From assembly GCF_032714495.1 (NCBI RefSeq), contig NZ_JAWDKB010000006.1, positions 90,819 to 154,818 on the forward strand: a stretch of 64,000 nt of DNA. Reading direction: 5' to 3'. The stretch comes from Methanorbis rubei. GTDB taxonomy: Archaea; Halobacteriota; Methanomicrobia; Methanomicrobiales; Methanocorpusculaceae. The position numbers were made by a program, and so were the translations under genes. Under the pieces are notes generated by a model, which made no database searches, was not told where the DNA came from, and saw only the letters and a program-made list of their open reading frames with translations. Positions 17,495-27,800 of this stretch are shown piece by piece; positions within the stretch are counted from its first letter, which is position 1; every line of letters starts with the position of its first letter.

Positions 17495-17528
17495 ATGAGT
17501 GGAGCTGATCAAGTACAGATAGTGCCCT

Positions 17529-18131
17529 TCACAACCCACGCACCGCATAGAACTCGCGTTCCAGCACCGCAAGCTCCTCGCGGGTATTGATATTGAATGC
17601 AAGGCCGGGCTCATCAAGCAGCAGGCAGAACTCTTCCTGCGCAACACCGATCAGACCGCCGGTCAGTATGTTCACTGCGCAGGGAGTTGCCGCAACGCCG
17701 CAGACAGTTTCACAGTAGCGGGGCTGCATGCCGTATGCCTCGCACCTGCTGACCGGCACCCAGGCAGAGCATGCGGGAAGTCCGTGTTCGGCATGGGCCG
17801 CACGGATGCGGCGGATGATATCCTCGGTTAAGCAGGGGATATCTGCTGCCGAGGTGAAGAGCGGGCCTTCCTCATCGGTCATCTCTACTGCTTCGGTGAG
17901 GTCCTCTACATAGCCGGTTCCTGCTGTGTCAAGGAAGTCGATGCCGTTTGCCCTGCACCAGTTTCTGGTGAACGGTGTCTTGTGTGAGGTGATAACGAGC
18001 GGTTCGCAGTCTGCCGCAGCAAATGCATCCAGCACCCAGGAGATCATCGGCTGCTCATGCACCATCACCAGCGCTTTTTCTCCAAGTCTCAGGCGTGATC
18101 CTTCGCCGCCGGCAAGAATCAGCGCAAGCAT
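17529..18131 (-). CDS. cobY: GTP:adenosylcobinamide-phosphate guanylyltransferase
   Basis: Activates adenosylcobinamide phosphate with GTP in nucleotide-loop assembly of cobalamin; archaea use CobY in place of bacterial CobU. The 200-residue nucleotidyltransferase starts MLALILAGGEGSRLRLGEKA, with the family GGEGSR loop and basic residues, and has the metal-binding Asp in TSAADIPCL. It is the second gene of a pair with cobD; its start overlaps the cobD end by 13 bases, so the two are translated together. Confidence 0.93.
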   Translation of the reverse strand: MLALILAGGEGSRLRLGEKALVMVHEQPMISWVLDAFAAADCEPLVITSHKTPFTRNWCRANGIDFLDTAGTGYVEDLTEAVEMTDEEGPLFTSAADIPCLTEDIIRRIRAAHAEHGLPACSAWVPVSRCEAYGMQPRYCETVCGVAATPCAVNILTGGLIGVAQEEFCLLLDEPGLAFNINTREELAVLEREFYAVRGL

Positions 18132-19129
18132 GCCTCAACTGCCTCCAGTACCCGGACGTTTTTCTCCCGAGTCTCAACCGAGACCCGGATGCTTCTTGCA
18201 AGACCAAACGAGGTGCAGTCGCGGACAAGAATTCCTTTGTCGATCATTGCTCTGGTGAAGTGAGCTGCGTCACGGTCAAGGTGGATGAGAATATAATTGA
18301 CCGTTGACTCTTCATAGGATAACTCAAGGTCTCTCAGGCGGGCATAATACCAGTCGCGCTCTTCGGCAAGTTTGCGGGCAGAGTCCCGCAGTTCATGATA
18401 GTGGGCGAGGGCAAGTTTTGCATAATACTCGGCAAATGCGTTCACGGTCCATGGTGTGCGGGCGGTTTCAATTTTTGCGATCAGGTCAGGGTCACCGAAC
18501 CCGAACCCGAATCTGATGCCAGGCACACAGAAGGATTTGGTTAACGACCGCATTACAAAAAGATCCGGAGACCGCAGGTCCGTGATCGAGTCCTCAGGCT
18601 CGGAGAGGTCCATGAATGCTTCGTCCACGAAGAGTTTTGTTCCGTCGCTTGTGCAGAGCTCAAGTTCAGCGAGCATCTGTTCTCTTGAGAGAAGGGTTCC
18701 GGTCGGGTTGTTCGGGTTGCAGATGAATCTGACCTTTGGCTTTTGGTTGCCGAGCTGGTCGCCGGAGCGTATCTCTGCTCCGGCAAGTTCAGCAGAGAGG
18801 CCGTACTCGGAGAATGTCGGCTGATCAATTCTTGCGATGTCGCCGGTTTTGAGAGTGGTGTGACAGTAGACGCGTATGAGCTCTGCGGATCCGTTGCCGA
18901 CGCATATTTCGTCCACATTTCTTTCGAACACGCGTGAGATGCTTTCTTTTAATTCTATGTAACTGTCATCAGGGTAGAAGGAGAGATCCGCGCAAGAGTA
19001 GTCAACAGGAAAGGCTGGGACATGCGGGTTCATGCTTGCGCTCACGTCAAGAAAATCGCAGCCGAATGTGCGCCTCAGTTCCTGTGCTTTTCCTCCATGC
19101 ACAGCTTTTTTTGGAAAATGTCTCTCCAT
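18119..19129 (-). CDS. cobD: L-threonine-O-3-phosphate decarboxylase, CobD type
   Basis: Makes aminopropanol phosphate for the cobalamin side chain. A fold type I PLP enzyme of 336 residues; the family opening VHGGKAQELRR...FLDVSASMNP is typical of CobD and unlike most histidinol-phosphate aminotransferases. Also seen: CNPNNPTG, FVDEAFMD, and the PLP lysine in RSLTKSFCVPGIRFG. The ATG at 19129 was chosen because upstream residues look random. Context with cobY supports CobD over HisC, which shares the fold. Confidence 0.88.
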   Translation of the reverse strand: MERHFPKKAVHGGKAQELRRTFGCDFLDVSASMNPHVPAFPVDYSCADLSFYPDDSYIELKESISRVFERNVDEICVGNGSAELIRVYCHTTLKTGDIARIDQPTFSEYGLSAELAGAEIRSGDQLGNQKPKVRFICNPNNPTGTLLSREQMLAELELCTSDGTKLFVDEAFMDLSEPEDSITDLRSPDLFVMRSLTKSFCVPGIRFGFGFGDPDLIAKIETARTPWTVNAFAEYYAKLALAHYHELRDSARKLAEERDWYYARLRDLELSYEESTVNYILIHLDRDAAHFTRAMIDKGILVRDCTSFGLARSIRVSVETREKNVRVLEAVEACLR

Positions 19130-19270
19130 GCTCTTGAATTCCTGTTTATTAGTATCGACGCACGGACATAAATACCGTGCAGAATGGCAGTATTTTTTAA
19201 TGAACCGAACCTGTCTGGCATACATATCTATATATGGGAAGAGATTCAATTATGTTTTGTCCAAAACAGG

Positions 19271-19332
19271 ACGTCAGTCGAGTGTCATACTAATGTCAGA
19301 CAAATGTCAGACGAATGACTGACAATTGTCTG
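19271..19332 (+). promoter_or_regulatory. Repeated TGTCAGAC boxes upstream of cdrS-ftsZ
   Basis: TGTCA at 19283, TGTCAGAC at 19294-19301 and again at 19305-19312 are spaced 11 bases apart, about one helical turn. They are followed by the palindrome GACAATTGTC at 19321-19330. The block ends just before the ribosome binding site GGAG (19336). The arrangement suits cooperative binding of a ribbon-helix-helix protein, possibly the product of the next gene. Confidence 0.6.
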
Positions 19333-19344
19333 AATGGAGTTATG

Positions 19345-19530
19345 ATGGACAGAATCACGATCCGCTTACCGCCGCAGCAGGTGGAACTACTGGAGAAACT
19401 TGTTGAGACTGGGGAGTTTCCCACCGTATCTGAAGCCGTCAGATACGCCGTGAGGGAGTTTCTCGCAGGTAGAAGCGAACGAATTATTCGTGAGAGTGAC
19501 CAGGTATCCACATTCGACGTACGACTTTAA
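19345..19530 (+). CDS. cdrS: Short ribbon-helix-helix cell-division regulator, CdrS type
   Basis: A 61-residue RHH protein: strand [10 protein letters not shown], helix [10 protein letters not shown], turn TGEFPTV, helix [12 protein letters not shown], then a short charged tail. In haloarchaea the small RHH protein CdrS is encoded directly before ftsZ2 and controls cell-division genes; size, sequence pattern and position agree. ATG at 19342 or 19345 both fit; the second is 5 bases from GGAG. It lies 29 bases upstream of ftsZ. The TGTCAGAC boxes suggest autoregulation. Confidence 0.82.
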   Translation: MDRITIRLPPQQVELLEKLVETGEFPTVSEAVRYAVREFLAGRSERIIRESDQVSTFDVRL

Positions 19531-19559
19531 TGTTAAAAATTATTGGGGTGTGAAAAAAC

Positions 19560-20726
19560 ATGCAGAGTATTATTAACGAGGCATTAAAAAACTCAGAACT
19601 TGAAAAGGGAATGCAGAAGACCTCTATCGTTGACGACGACGATATGCTTGGACAGCCAAGAATCGTGATTGTCGGCTGCGGAGGCGCAGGAAACAACACC
19701 ATCAACCGTCTGCACAACATGAAGGTTGCCGGTGCTGAGACTATCGCAATCAACACCGACAAGCAGCACCTGGATATGATTCAGGCTGACAAGCGTGTTC
19801 TTATCGGCAAGTCCCTGACCCGCGGTCTTGGTGCCGGAGGTTTCCCTGATGTTGGTCGCCGTGCCGCAGAGATGGCCAGACCGACGCTTGAAGAGATCTT
19901 AAAGGATGCAGACCTTGTGTTCGTCACTGCCGGTATGGGCGGTGGAACTGGTACGGGATCCGCACCGGTTGTTGCACAGATTGCCAAGGAACACGGAGCT
20001 ATTGTTATTGCAATGGTCAGCTACCCGTTCCAGGTTGAGCGTGCGAGAATGCTGAAGGCCGAGGATGGTCTTGAGGCAATGCGTCAGGCAGCAGATTCTG
20101 TTATTGTTCTCGACAACAACAGACTGAAGAACTTTGTTCCAAACCTTCCGCTTGGTCAGGCCTTCTCCGTGATGGACCAGATCATTGCTGAGACGGTAAA
20201 AGGAATCTCTGAGACGATCACTGAGCCGTCCTTAATCAACATCGACTACGCAGATGTCCGTGCAATCATGAGCAAGGGCGGTCTTGCAGTTATGCTGGTC
20301 GGCGAGTCCAAGCAGCAGAACAAGGCTGAGAGCGTTATCCGCGACTGTCTTGCACACCCGCTTCTTGACATCGATTTCAGAGGCGCAACCGGCGGTCTTA
20401 TCCACATCACGGGCGGTAATGATCTTACGCTCCATGATGCTGAGGAGATTGCCCAGCAGCTGACCTATGAACTTGATCCGCACGCAGATGTTATCTGGGG
20501 CGCACGTGTCCGCAAGGACTTTGAGGGCAAGGTTTCAGTTATGGCAATCATGACCGGTATCCAGAGCCCGCAGATTCTTGGCGGCCACTCGGTTAACCTT
20601 GCATCCAAGCCCTCTCAGTCAAGCGGCAGCGGCTTTAACTATGCCCAGGCTTCCGCCGCAACCCACTCCTCGTCAAACAATACCGCAACTGCACGCAGCG
20701 GTTCAAGCTTTGACTGGATTATGTAA
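19560..20726 (+). CDS. ftsZ: Cell division GTPase FtsZ (FtsZ2-like)
   Basis: Tubulin homologue that forms the division ring. The 388-residue protein has a 35-residue N-terminal extension, [16 protein letters not shown], the tubulin signature [12 protein letters not shown], the T7 loop region [11 protein letters not shown] with its catalytic Asp, and a C-terminal Ser/Gln-rich linker ending in FDWIM, the usual FtsZ tail peptide. Pairing with cdrS and the segment [20 protein letters not shown] point to the FtsZ2 group; this sub-assignment is inference. Not beside secE/spt5, where archaeal ftsZ1 often lies. Confidence 0.95.
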   Translation: MQSIINEALKNSELEKGMQKTSIVDDDDMLGQPRIVIVGCGGAGNNTINRLHNMKVAGAETIAINTDKQHLDMIQADKRVLIGKSLTRGLGAGGFPDVGRRAAEMARPTLEEILKDADLVFVTAGMGGGTGTGSAPVVAQIAKEHGAIVIAMVSYPFQVERARMLKAEDGLEAMRQAADSVIVLDNNRLKNFVPNLPLGQAFSVMDQIIAETVKGISETITEPSLINIDYADVRAIMSKGGLAVMLVGESKQQNKAESVIRDCLAHPLLDIDFRGATGGLIHITGGNDLTLHDAEEIAQQLTYELDPHADVIWGARVRKDFEGKVSVMAIMTGIQSPQILGGHSVNLASKPSQSSGSGFNYAQASAATHSSSNNTATARSGSSFDWIM

Positions 20727-20774
20727 GGTAGGGCAGCCACCATCCTTACACCGAGGATTTCCATACATACACTA

Positions 20775-20940
20775 GGTACCGGGGAGAAACTACACACCAA
20801 CCACCACTCAGCTTCCCGGTGCCAGTTTCCTGGAGTACAAAGGACTCAGATATTCCAACCAATACGATAACTATAATTCACACGGGGCAGGATTCACACT
20901 CAGCTGCCCCGAAAACCCCAACCCGCAATCGGGGTTGGTC
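20775..20940 (+). ncRNA. Three successive stem-loops after ftsZ (3' UTR, terminator or small RNA)
   Basis: Stem 1: GGTACCGGGGAG (20775-20786) with CTTCCCGGTGCC (20812-20823). Stem 2: CGGGGCAG (20883-20890) with CTGCCCCG (20904-20911). Stem 3: CCAACCCG with CGGGGTTGG (20918-20938), followed by a T-rich run from about 20945. The third is terminator-like. The regular series suggests a structured 3' end of the cdrS-ftsZ message or a separate RNA. Confidence 0.55.
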
Positions 20941-21469
20941 AGCCTCTTTTGTTTTTTATTCTTTTTCGGTATCTTGTACTTTCTGTTCCGCCCACGGAAA
21001 AGCGGAGCACACGGAAATTTCACAGAAAAAACATCACGGAGCAGACGAGAACATCACGGAAATGAGTTGTTCGTGTGTTGTTTTCGGATTCCGTATTGTT
21101 CACGCCTCTCAGTGATGTTTTTATTTCTGTGTTTTCCTGCGAAGCTGCGCAACAGTAAGCATGATGGGGCAGGCATGCTTTCTCGCGTTTTTCTTGGGCG
21201 GCTTTTCGATTAGGGACAGAAATCTATCCTCTCCGACATGTTTAAATGTTAAGGTCTCCATTTATTATAGGAAAGTCGTGTATCTGAAAGGTAGAGTACC
21301 TGAAGACAGACGGCAGAAAGTACAGGAGGTTGAATACCATTCGTTCGCTTGAGATTATAGATTCGTTTTTGTGTCATTTTTCATGCAATTTTGTATTTGA
21401 TTCCCGCCTTTTTCCGTTTATGTTTTCCACTCGATTCAATCAGGCGGCTGCTCAGGATAGGTAAGAACG
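20941..21469. other. Gene-free stretch with decayed repeat fragments
   Basis: T-rich after the hairpins, then a compositionally skewed stretch with repeated CACGGA words (20993-21060). Bases 21137-21190 (TGCGAAGCTGCGCAACAGTAA, GGCAGGCATGC, TCTCGCGTTT) resemble the right end of the GAAACGCGAA elements, badly decayed. The last 250 bases are AT-rich and may hold the promoter of the coiled-coil gene. Confidence 0.45.
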
Positions 21470-22351
21470 TTGACCGAAGATCTTGTCGCAAAGAGAAAAA
21501 CACTCCTCGAAGAGTCTGAAGAACACAAAACAAAGCGCAATGAGTTGAACGCGCAGGCAAGCCAGTTTGCCCGCGAGAGAAACGAGTTGAACAATGCAAC
21601 CCGTCAGTATGTTGAGGATGCACAGAAGAATAAAGAGCTTCGTGATCAGAACAACAACGAGGTTCAGGCTCTTAAGGAACAGCGCAATGAGTTAAACGAC
21701 AAGGCGAATGCGCTTTTCGAAGAGATTGACGCACTCAGAGGCGATGCAGGTTCCGGCGCAGCCGCTGCAAGCCATGAGAAGAAGACTTCCGCAAAGGATA
21801 TTCTCCGTCAAATTGAGTCTCTTGAGGAGAGACAGCAGACTGAGGTCATGACGACGGAAAAAGAGCGCGAGCTTGTCGACAAGATTAAGCAGCTCCGTTC
21901 CGAAGTCAAAGAGCAGGAAGTTGAGCACGAGCAGAACAAGGAAGTTCGCGGCCGCTTAATTGAGGCACGCGAGTTCCGCAAGCAGGCATCCGCTCTGCAC
22001 GCAGATGTGACCGAGAAGGCAGAGCTTGCTCAGAAGCACCACGATCTGATGGTCGAGTGCTACCGCAAGGCTGACAAGTCACGTGAGGGTGCAGATGCAA
22101 AGCACAAGCAGTTTGTCGAGGCCCAGGAAGCAGCAGATTCCGAGCACAAGGCATTCCTTGAGTGCCAGAAGAACCTCCGCGATTATGATAAGGTTCTGAC
22201 CGGTATGCGCAGCAAGCAGAAGAAGGTCAAGACTGTGAAGGAGAACAAGTCCGCACGCAAGGAAGCAGAGACCATCTTCAATGCTTTCAAGAGCGGCGAG
22301 AAGCTGACGACCGAGGATCTGTTAAAGCTCCAGCGGTCGAAGCTTATCTAA
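21470..22351 (+). CDS. Long coiled-coil protein (COG1340-like)
   Basis: A 293-residue, highly charged, almost wholly helical protein with heptad-rich Glu/Lys/Gln/Asn sequence (KRNELNAQASQFARERNELN at about 25-44) from the N-terminus to about 260. No membrane segment or enzyme motif. It resembles the archaeal COG1340 coiled-coil family, conserved in methanogens but without a firm function. The start is TTG at 21470, 8 bases after GGTAAG; no better ATG is in frame. Placement after cdrS-ftsZ and before DUF373 is suggestive but not proof of a link. Confidence 0.8.
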   Translation: MTEDLVAKRKTLLEESEEHKTKRNELNAQASQFARERNELNNATRQYVEDAQKNKELRDQNNNEVQALKEQRNELNDKANALFEEIDALRGDAGSGAAAASHEKKTSAKDILRQIESLEERQQTEVMTTEKERELVDKIKQLRSEVKEQEVEHEQNKEVRGRLIEAREFRKQASALHADVTEKAELAQKHHDLMVECYRKADKSREGADAKHKQFVEAQEAADSEHKAFLECQKNLRDYDKVLTGMRSKQKKVKTVKENKSARKEAETIFNAFKSGEKLTTEDLLKLQRSKLI

Positions 22352-22429
22352 ATTCCATATTTTTTTTCTGTTTTGCGGGTGGTTTGTTGACCACAGGTAT
22401 ATTATCGATTAACTCGCAAGGTATAATGA

Positions 22430-23611
22430 ATGACTGCGGGACGAATTCTGATTCTCAGCGTCGATCGGGACGATGATATCGGATATAAGGCAGGCGTGAC
22501 GAGTCCTGTTGTGGGGAGAGAGGCGTGTCTGGATGCTGCGACGCGTCTTGGTATTGCAGATCCGGAGGATTCGGATACGAATGCGATTTTTCAGGCAGTT
22601 AAGACGTATGATGAGCTGAAGGGCAAGGGCGAGGATGTGGAGGTTGCGGTTATCGGCGGCAATCATATGAATATGCTGGAGGGTGACCGCCGGATTGCTG
22701 AACTTTTGGAGGATCTGGTTGCACAGACCGGGGTTGAGAAGTGTGTGCTGATTTCGGATGGTGCGGAGGATGAGTTTGTTCTGCCGATTATCCAGTCGTA
22801 TCTGAAGGTGTCGGGTGTTGTGCGTGTGGTGATTAAGCAGCTGCCGAATATCGAGGGTACGTACTATATTATTAAAAAACTGTTTAATGATCCGAAGATT
22901 GCGCGAAGCGTTCTGGTGCCGATTGCGCTTGCGATGATTTTGTATGTGGCGGCGTCCCTGCTGTCTCCAGAGATTCCGGCGATGCTGGTGGTGATCGGTA
23001 TTATCGGTGTGTATCTGCTGATTAAGGGTTTCGATCTGGATGAGTATGTGGGTTATATTTACTACGGGTTTGTTGATTCATTCCATAAAGGGCGGATTTC
23101 GTTCGTGGCGTATGCGATTGCCGGAATTCTGACGCTCTGCGGTGTGATTGCTGGTCTGATGAGTATTGTGACGTACTATCCGGTGACGGGGGATCCCGGG
23201 CTGCTCTATAATGTGATGACGTTCCTGTATGGTGCGGTTATCTGGGTGGTTGTGGGCGGTCTTGTTGCGGTGGCTGGTAAGATTGCGGACTGTGTGCAGA
23301 ATGAGCGGGCGGCTCTTGCACGGATGTTTGTGGTGCCGTTCTTTATTGTTGCGCTGGGGATGATTGTGTATGGGGCGGTGATTTATTTCCTGTCGATTTC
23401 ACCGATTGAGCCGTTCCCGTTTACGACGACTGAGGGTGTTGTGGCTATTATCCTCCTGACGCTTGCGGGGCTGATTGTGGCGTTTACGGGCATTTATTAC
23501 CGCCCGCTTGTGCAGCGGTATGTGCTTGCGTGGATTGATCGAAAGATGCGTCAGGATAAGGAAGAGGAGGAGAAGACGCACGCTCCGGTGTATAAGAAGA
23601 TTAAATACTGA
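22430..23611 (+). CDS. DUF373 family membrane protein
   Basis: The 393-residue product begins RILILSVDRDDDIGYKAG, the hallmark of the archaeal DUF373 family. A soluble alpha/beta N-terminal half (to about 150) includes AVIGGNHMN and VLISDGAEDEF. It is followed by six or so transmembrane helices (about 165-365) and a short charged tail. The N-terminal half resembles nucleotide- or metal-binding Rossmann-like folds. Function is unknown. It is monocistronic and is the last host-like gene before the AT-rich island. Confidence 0.88.
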   Translation: MTAGRILILSVDRDDDIGYKAGVTSPVVGREACLDAATRLGIADPEDSDTNAIFQAVKTYDELKGKGEDVEVAVIGGNHMNMLEGDRRIAELLEDLVAQTGVEKCVLISDGAEDEFVLPIIQSYLKVSGVVRVVIKQLPNIEGTYYIIKKLFNDPKIARSVLVPIALAMILYVAASLLSPEIPAMLVVIGIIGVYLLIKGFDLDEYVGYIYYGFVDSFHKGRISFVAYAIAGILTLCGVIAGLMSIVTYYPVTGDPGLLYNVMTFLYGAVIWVVVGGLVAVAGKIADCVQNERAALARMFVVPFFIVALGMIVYGAVIYFLSISPIEPFPFTTTEGVVAIILLTLAGLIVAFTGIYYRPLVQRYVLAWIDRKMRQDKEEEEKTHAPVYKKIKY

Positions 23612-23840
23612 TTTTTTTATTTTTTTGGGTGATGGTGGATACCTTCTGCTTAGGCGCTGATTTATGAAGAACAGTGATGATGAATCTGGGGCATTTTGTT
23701 CATCATAATCAGCACACGCGTCGGATGATGTAAGTCGTAACCGGTGGATAATCACACCTATTTTTCGATGAAAACATCATTTTTGTTCTTCTTCGTATGA
23801 TCATCCCTATCTGTAGCTCATCTCTCTCAAACATATCAAC

Positions 23841-24794
23841 ATGACAATCTTTCGTTTGCCGCACACAACATATCTCGAACAAGAAAATCATAATTTCCAA
23901 ACCTTATTTGACAATCTAACCTCTCTCATCGCATATCAGGATCAATACGTTCTGCTATTCATAGCATCCGCTGCAAACACTCTTACCGAACCACGCATGC
24001 ATGATCTCGAAATACTCATACACACCTATCTTGAATACTGCAGGTATCAGAAAGGCCTCAACGAAAAAACCCTCCAAGCCTACAAAATTGATCTCTTACA
24101 GTATCACTCCTACTATTCTGGCTGTCCCATCCCCGAAGTCCTCTCCCGGAATAACCTCATTCACTACATCACCCATCTCCACAAAAACTACAAACCACGA
24201 AGCTCCAAACGAAAAATTGCCAGCCTCAAAGCATTCTGCGCATACCTGCAGTATGAAGAAATATTTCCTGAGAACCCCTTCGAACGAATCAAAACAAAAT
24301 TTCAGGAACCTCTCCTTTTGCCTCGCACCATCCCTTTCGTAAACATCGAAACTCTTCTGATTACCGCCTATGCAGAGGCAAAACATCATGCAGATACCAA
24401 TCATTATCACACCTGTCTGCGGGATATTGCAGTTTTGGAACTTCTCTTCGCCACCGGGATCCGTGTATCTGAATTGTGCGGACTTAATCAAATGGACATT
24501 GATCTTGATCGCGGCGTTGTCAAGATCTATGGAAAGGGTGCCAGGGAGCGAATTGTTCAGATCGGCCATGCTGAGGTACTGGCCGCACTCATCCGGTATC
24601 GTGATGCATTCACTCAGGATATTGAATCAGGTGGTGCTTTTTTCGTGAACCGTGTCCATCATCGCCTATCTGAGCAGTCTGTGAGACTCATGATCAACAA
24701 GTACACCGAGAAGGCCTCTCTTCCTCTTCATATAACTCCGCACATGTTCCGGCACATTTATGTCAAGCGCATGACAAAAAATATTTTGCAATAA
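23841..24794 (+). pseudogene. Tyrosine recombinase (Xer-like), C-terminally truncated
   Basis: The N-terminal SAM-like core-binding domain (MHDLEILIHTYLEYCRYQKG, to about 160) and the catalytic domain are recognisable: Arg in ATGIRVSELCGL, the beta-hairpin Lys in YGKGARER, and the H-x-x-R box in PHMFRH. The frame then ends within 12 codons, so the second His/Trp and the nucleophilic Tyr are absent (about 40-50 residues missing). It is probably inactive alone unless completed by another protein. The true start could be the ATG at 23998. The break coincides with the left edge of the AT-rich island. Confidence 0.75.
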
Positions 24795-24881
24795 TTTGTT
24801 GACTGGAACTACAAAGGAAAGCAATTTTATTGCAAACTACTTGCCTTTGTATAAAATAGCTTGTCACCAATAATAGTATTG

Positions 24882-27800
24882 TTACTTTTTTTCAAACTGA
24901 TAATAAACTGTTTCTTTAGCCCCTATTGAGAATTGATCTTTATCAAATTCAGCTGGATGGACATACCAGCATTGAGATATTTTTCCTATAGAACTTAGAG
25001 CAGCACATGCAAGGGTCTGTAATTTTGTTCCCGTAAGCCCTATTTCAATATTAGTTCCTTGATTGACATACAATGCATAATATTTATTCAATAATTGTTT
25101 TAATATTTCTTCTGGGTTCTTTCGATCACTCAAAATAGTTTCTATATTGTTATAATTACTCTTCACTATATCTGCTGCCATTTGCGCAAGTTGTGAGCGA
25201 TAGCTCTTTCCCGAAGAAACAAATAATTCAGCCCATGAATAATCTCTGTTTTCCAATAATGTAAGTATGCGTTGATTTTTTGAAACAACAAATCCTAATA
25301 ATGTTGAGGGTCTCGTACTATAACAATCGGATGTCTCCAAAAGTGGTCTAATCTCATATTCTGGTTTTTCACCTATCAATAACCCATCCATAATTTTTCT
25401 GAATCGTTTGTATTTCGGCATTTTTTTCGTTTCTTCAAATTTTTCAAAAATAGTTTTTTCAAGCGGATAATATTCTTCAGCTTCGGTGTATGAAATAATG
25501 GTTTTTTTATCACTCGATAATATTTTTTCAGCAATTGAAAAGATTAATGGTTTTGATAGCCCTGTAATATCTAACAAACAACTCTCCACGTTATCGATTT
25601 GATTATATATTTCTACTAAATTATCGTGATCAATTTTCTCTATTAAGCCGCCATATCCCTTTTTTTGGATTGATGAAACGATTTCATTCGTTTTCCCTTC
25701 TTCAGGATATTTAATCAAGCAAATTTTTTTGGGATTCCATATATTAAGGATATTTTTGGCTGATTCACTAGCTCTCTCTTCAAATCCTAAAGCTATAATG
25801 ACCAAATCTATTTTTTTACTAATTCCACTACTCAAATCAATTTTATCTATTTTTATTTTTTCGTGAAGATACAACAAATCTGTATTTAGGGTTTCATCAT
25901 TTTTCCGGTTTTCATCAACAGAAAAATGGTCAAAAAAACTTAATTGCATTTGAGGAAGTTCTTTCTTTTCGCTTTGTTCAGCTTTAACTTCCGTATATTC
26001 CAAGTTATCATCGTCATCGCCTTTAAGATTTTTTATCAATGATTTATCATTTGGATTATCCTCTAATTCATCAAACAGTCTGTCTGGCGACTTATCATCC
26101 TCCGTGTATTCCAAGTTATCATCATCATCGCCTTTAAGATTCTTTATCAATATTTCCTTGCTCGGATTGTTGAGCCAATCATCTAATTGTTCGCCTGACA
26201 ATTCAAAGCGGTCACGATCTGACAGGCCAATTAGACTAGCAATTCCGTATAATTTTCTATATGCGAGTTTGAACTGTAATATTGGATTCGCTCCTGGATT
26301 TTTCGACCTAGGCGCACCACTAGCAAAGATGAAAATTCCTGCATCAACCAATTCTATTAATTTTTTGAGTTGTTCATTCTTTTTATCTTCGTCACTAGTA
26401 ACTCTAACGTGCATGCTTGTATATTGTCTTAATCTTAGGGATGGTTTCACTTTCCGCGCTCCATCATTATATTCTTTCATTTTTTTATCATAATCTTTTT
26501 TAGATTTAACTAATAAATAATTTGACGCTTCTGCAAATGATATTGCATATTGTTGCAATTTATTGTCGCGTCTATTTAAATTGTATAAACGGCCACTACA
26601 TAAATCCTGAAAACAATCTGATTGATCTTTTTTGCTTACTGGAGTTTCATTCTTATACTTTTGCACGATACGATCATATAAAAGAATAACATCACCAATA
26701 TCTCCAACGCAACATCCTGCAAGAGCACTAATGCCATAGTAAGCTGTATTCAACTCAATAGATTTAGATGCAGAAGCAATATTCAATGCAATAACTGATA
26801 AAGGACTATTACCCAATATTTTTGACGGGGGATGATCAGGATGATTTACATAATAACTCAAACGTTTTTCCAATATTTTTAACAAAAAGGTTTTTCCATT
26901 ACTATTTTTATTCTTTTCTTTAATTTTTTCTAAAACCTTTGCGCCAAAGTCATACATTGTGAAATCTCTACCTTCGCGTGCTAGAGCAACATTTCCGGGT
27001 GAAGTTAGTTCCATTAACTCTACTGATTGCATCTCGGTAGTTATTTTAAAGGAACATAGGCTACTTTGAAACAACAAATTTGAAAACAAATCAATAATGG
27101 TGTCGACTTTTAAATAACGTATACTTGCATCGTCAAGAAGGAAAAATACTTTTTTATTATTCCAAAGTTCGGACATACCCATAATAAGCAATGCCAAAGA
27201 TTCAAAGGCATTTTTGGGAGAATCTTTTAATTTGGGACCATCCGCATCAGAGAAACAAGTAATTTTCATAGAGAGATAATGTTCTAGGTCTGAATCCCCC
27301 AATTGAGTTGGATCATCTAACAAGTTTATTGTAACAATACATTGTAGAAATTCTACTACTTTTTTCTTGTAATTCGGATTTATTAAGTCCGAATCCAAAG
27401 ATTTTAAGTGTCTAATGATCCCTAGTAACTCAATAGTATATATCCAAATTAATTTAGCAAAATTATCTGAGGAAGCCCTCCCACGATTATCGATCAAATT
27501 CGAGCATGACGCGGACAGCCCAACATAAACATCATCTTTTAAAATATCTATCCGATTGTGCGTATCATTGTGTTCAAAATTCGCTCTTGCATGAAAATCT
27601 AATGCGCCTAGTAAGGTTGTTTTGCCACATCCCCTCATTCCTGTAATTAGTTGAGGTCCAGAAACCGAAATACCCTTTAGCCATTTATTATCTGGATCGA
27701 CCAATAAAAATGGGATATAGCATTTGTGAATAGTTTGAGCATTATATCCGTCGTCTAATCTGGTGAGGACAAAATTTCGCTCCCATGGAGCATAGCTCAA

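Noticed and set aside
18119..19129. Histidinol-phosphate aminotransferase (hisC)
   Set aside because: The fold is shared, but the N-terminal HGG...SASMNP pattern and overlap with cobY favour threonine-phosphate decarboxylase.
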